DNA of 14,100 nt from Nitrospirota bacterium (GTDB taxonomy: Bacteria; Nitrospirota; JACRHJ01), in the NCBI GenBank assembly GCA_021815285.1, contig JAKAHE010000030.1, positions 1 to 14,100 of the forward strand, read 5' to 3'. Below, in pieces: positions 13,587 to 14,100 of this stretch (position 1 is its first letter; each line of letters begins with the position of its first letter). Made by a program: the position numbers and the translations under genes. Under the pieces are notes generated by a model that worked only from the letters and a program-made list of their open reading frames with translations, was not told the DNA's origin and made no database searches.

Positions 13587-14100
13587 TCGGAAAAGGTGGA
13601 ACTGGAGATACTCGCCGAGGTATCGAAGATCGCCAATTCCACGCAGGATTTTGCGGTCAAGCTCGACAAGATCGTGCGCGTGATAGCCGAGAAGCTTTCC
13701 CGCGACGTCTGCTATATCGTCCTCCGGGACAAGGAGAGGGATGTTCTTGTGCTGAAGGCCGCCGTTGGGCTTAACCCCGAATCCATAGACCGCGTCCTGC
13801 TCCGGATGGGCGAGGGCGTGTCGGGCTGGGTTGTCCAGAACAAGGAACCCGTAGCGCTTGAGGTCGCGACTGAAGACCCCAGATTCAAACTGGTTCCGCA
13901 GACGGGCGAGGAACAATACAAGTCCATGCTCGCAGTCCCCATCATATTCGACGAGAACTGCATAGGCGCCATGCCCGTCCAGACGATAGAGCCGCATATC
14001 TATTCCCCGGACGAAATCACGCTCCTCTCCACGATTGCAAATGACGTCGGCGGCATAATAAATACCGCCCAGCTATACCAGGACGCGAAACAGAACCTGG
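13578..14100 (+). CDS. GAF-domain signalling protein (3' truncated by the window)
   Basis: The frame is open from ATG 13578 to the window end (174 codons, no stop). An in-frame TAA at 13554 and a GGAG site eight bases before the ATG fix the start. Residues about 6-165 form one GAF domain, a small-molecule or redox/cofactor sensing fold: LEILAEVSKIANSTQDF (9-25), VCYIVLRDKERDVLVLKAAV (44-63), GEGVSGWVVQNKEPVALEVA (78-97), DPRFK (100-104), MLAVPIIFDENCIGAMPVQT (117-136) and the closing helix YSPDEITLLSTIANDVGGII (142-161). A helical linker (NTAQLYQDAKQNL) leads out, as toward a second GAF, kinase, or output domain. The best look-alikes are the GAF regions of PtsP (nitrogen PTS enzyme I) and of sensor kinases; the missing part decides. 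It lies 71 bases after glgA on the same strand. Confidence 0.88.
   Translation, partial: MIISEKVELEILAEVSKIANSTQDFAVKLDKIVRVIAEKLSRDVCYIVLRDKERDVLVLKAAVGLNPESIDRVLLRMGEGVSGWVVQNKEPVALEVATEDPRFKLVPQTGEEQYKSMLAVPIIFDENCIGAMPVQTIEPHIYSPDEITLLSTIANDVGGIINTAQLYQDAKQNL

Overview
The window is GC-rich bacterial chromosome with tightly packed genes, strong Shine-Dalgarno sites, frequent ATA (Ile) and AGG (Arg) codons, and housekeeping genes of Gram-negative type: an HtrA periplasmic protease, a TldD peptidase, class I DAHP synthase and GT5 glycogen synthase. No rRNA, tRNA, CRISPR array, transposase or phage gene was seen. The gene mix and codon habits suggest an environmental Gram-negative lineage such as Nitrospirota or the former Deltaproteobacteria. 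That placement is an impression, not a demonstration.

Layout. An ArsB/NhaD-type ion permease (1-1262, + strand, 5' end outside the window) converges on DAHP synthase (1317-2345, -), the entry enzyme of aromatic amino-acid synthesis. A 363-bp non-coding stretch follows. Next come three protein-turnover genes: tldD (2709-4094, -) and, divergently, a likely operon of pfpI (4190-4729) and htrA (4740-6134). pyrF (6244-6963, +; UMP synthesis) has a TTG start and converges at 10 bp on a GNAT-fold acyltransferase of the YghO/bacterial ceramide synthase-like family (6974-8089, -). Divergent from that gene is a large exported FG-GAP/VCBS repeat protein (8236-10830, +), closed by a good intrinsic terminator. 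A new unit then starts from an extended -10 promoter: a GalT-family nucleotidyltransferase (10997-11995) overlapping glycogen synthase glgA (11992-13506) by an ATGA junction. A GAF-domain regulator follows (from 13578) and runs off the window end.

How genes work together. The clearest functional unit is galT-glgA. The GalT-like protein resembles, from memory, plant ADP-glucose phosphorylase, and it is translationally coupled to an enzyme that uses ADP-glucose, so it may act in glycogen metabolism rather than galactose catabolism. The tldD/pfpI/htrA group forms a protein quality-control neighbourhood, and its divergent promoters appear to share one -35 site. No clearly new multi-gene system is visible. 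The points most worth a second look are the GalT-GlgA pair, the duplicated start-site module before the GAF gene, the 14-unit beta-propeller protein, and the shared or overlapping divergent promoters.
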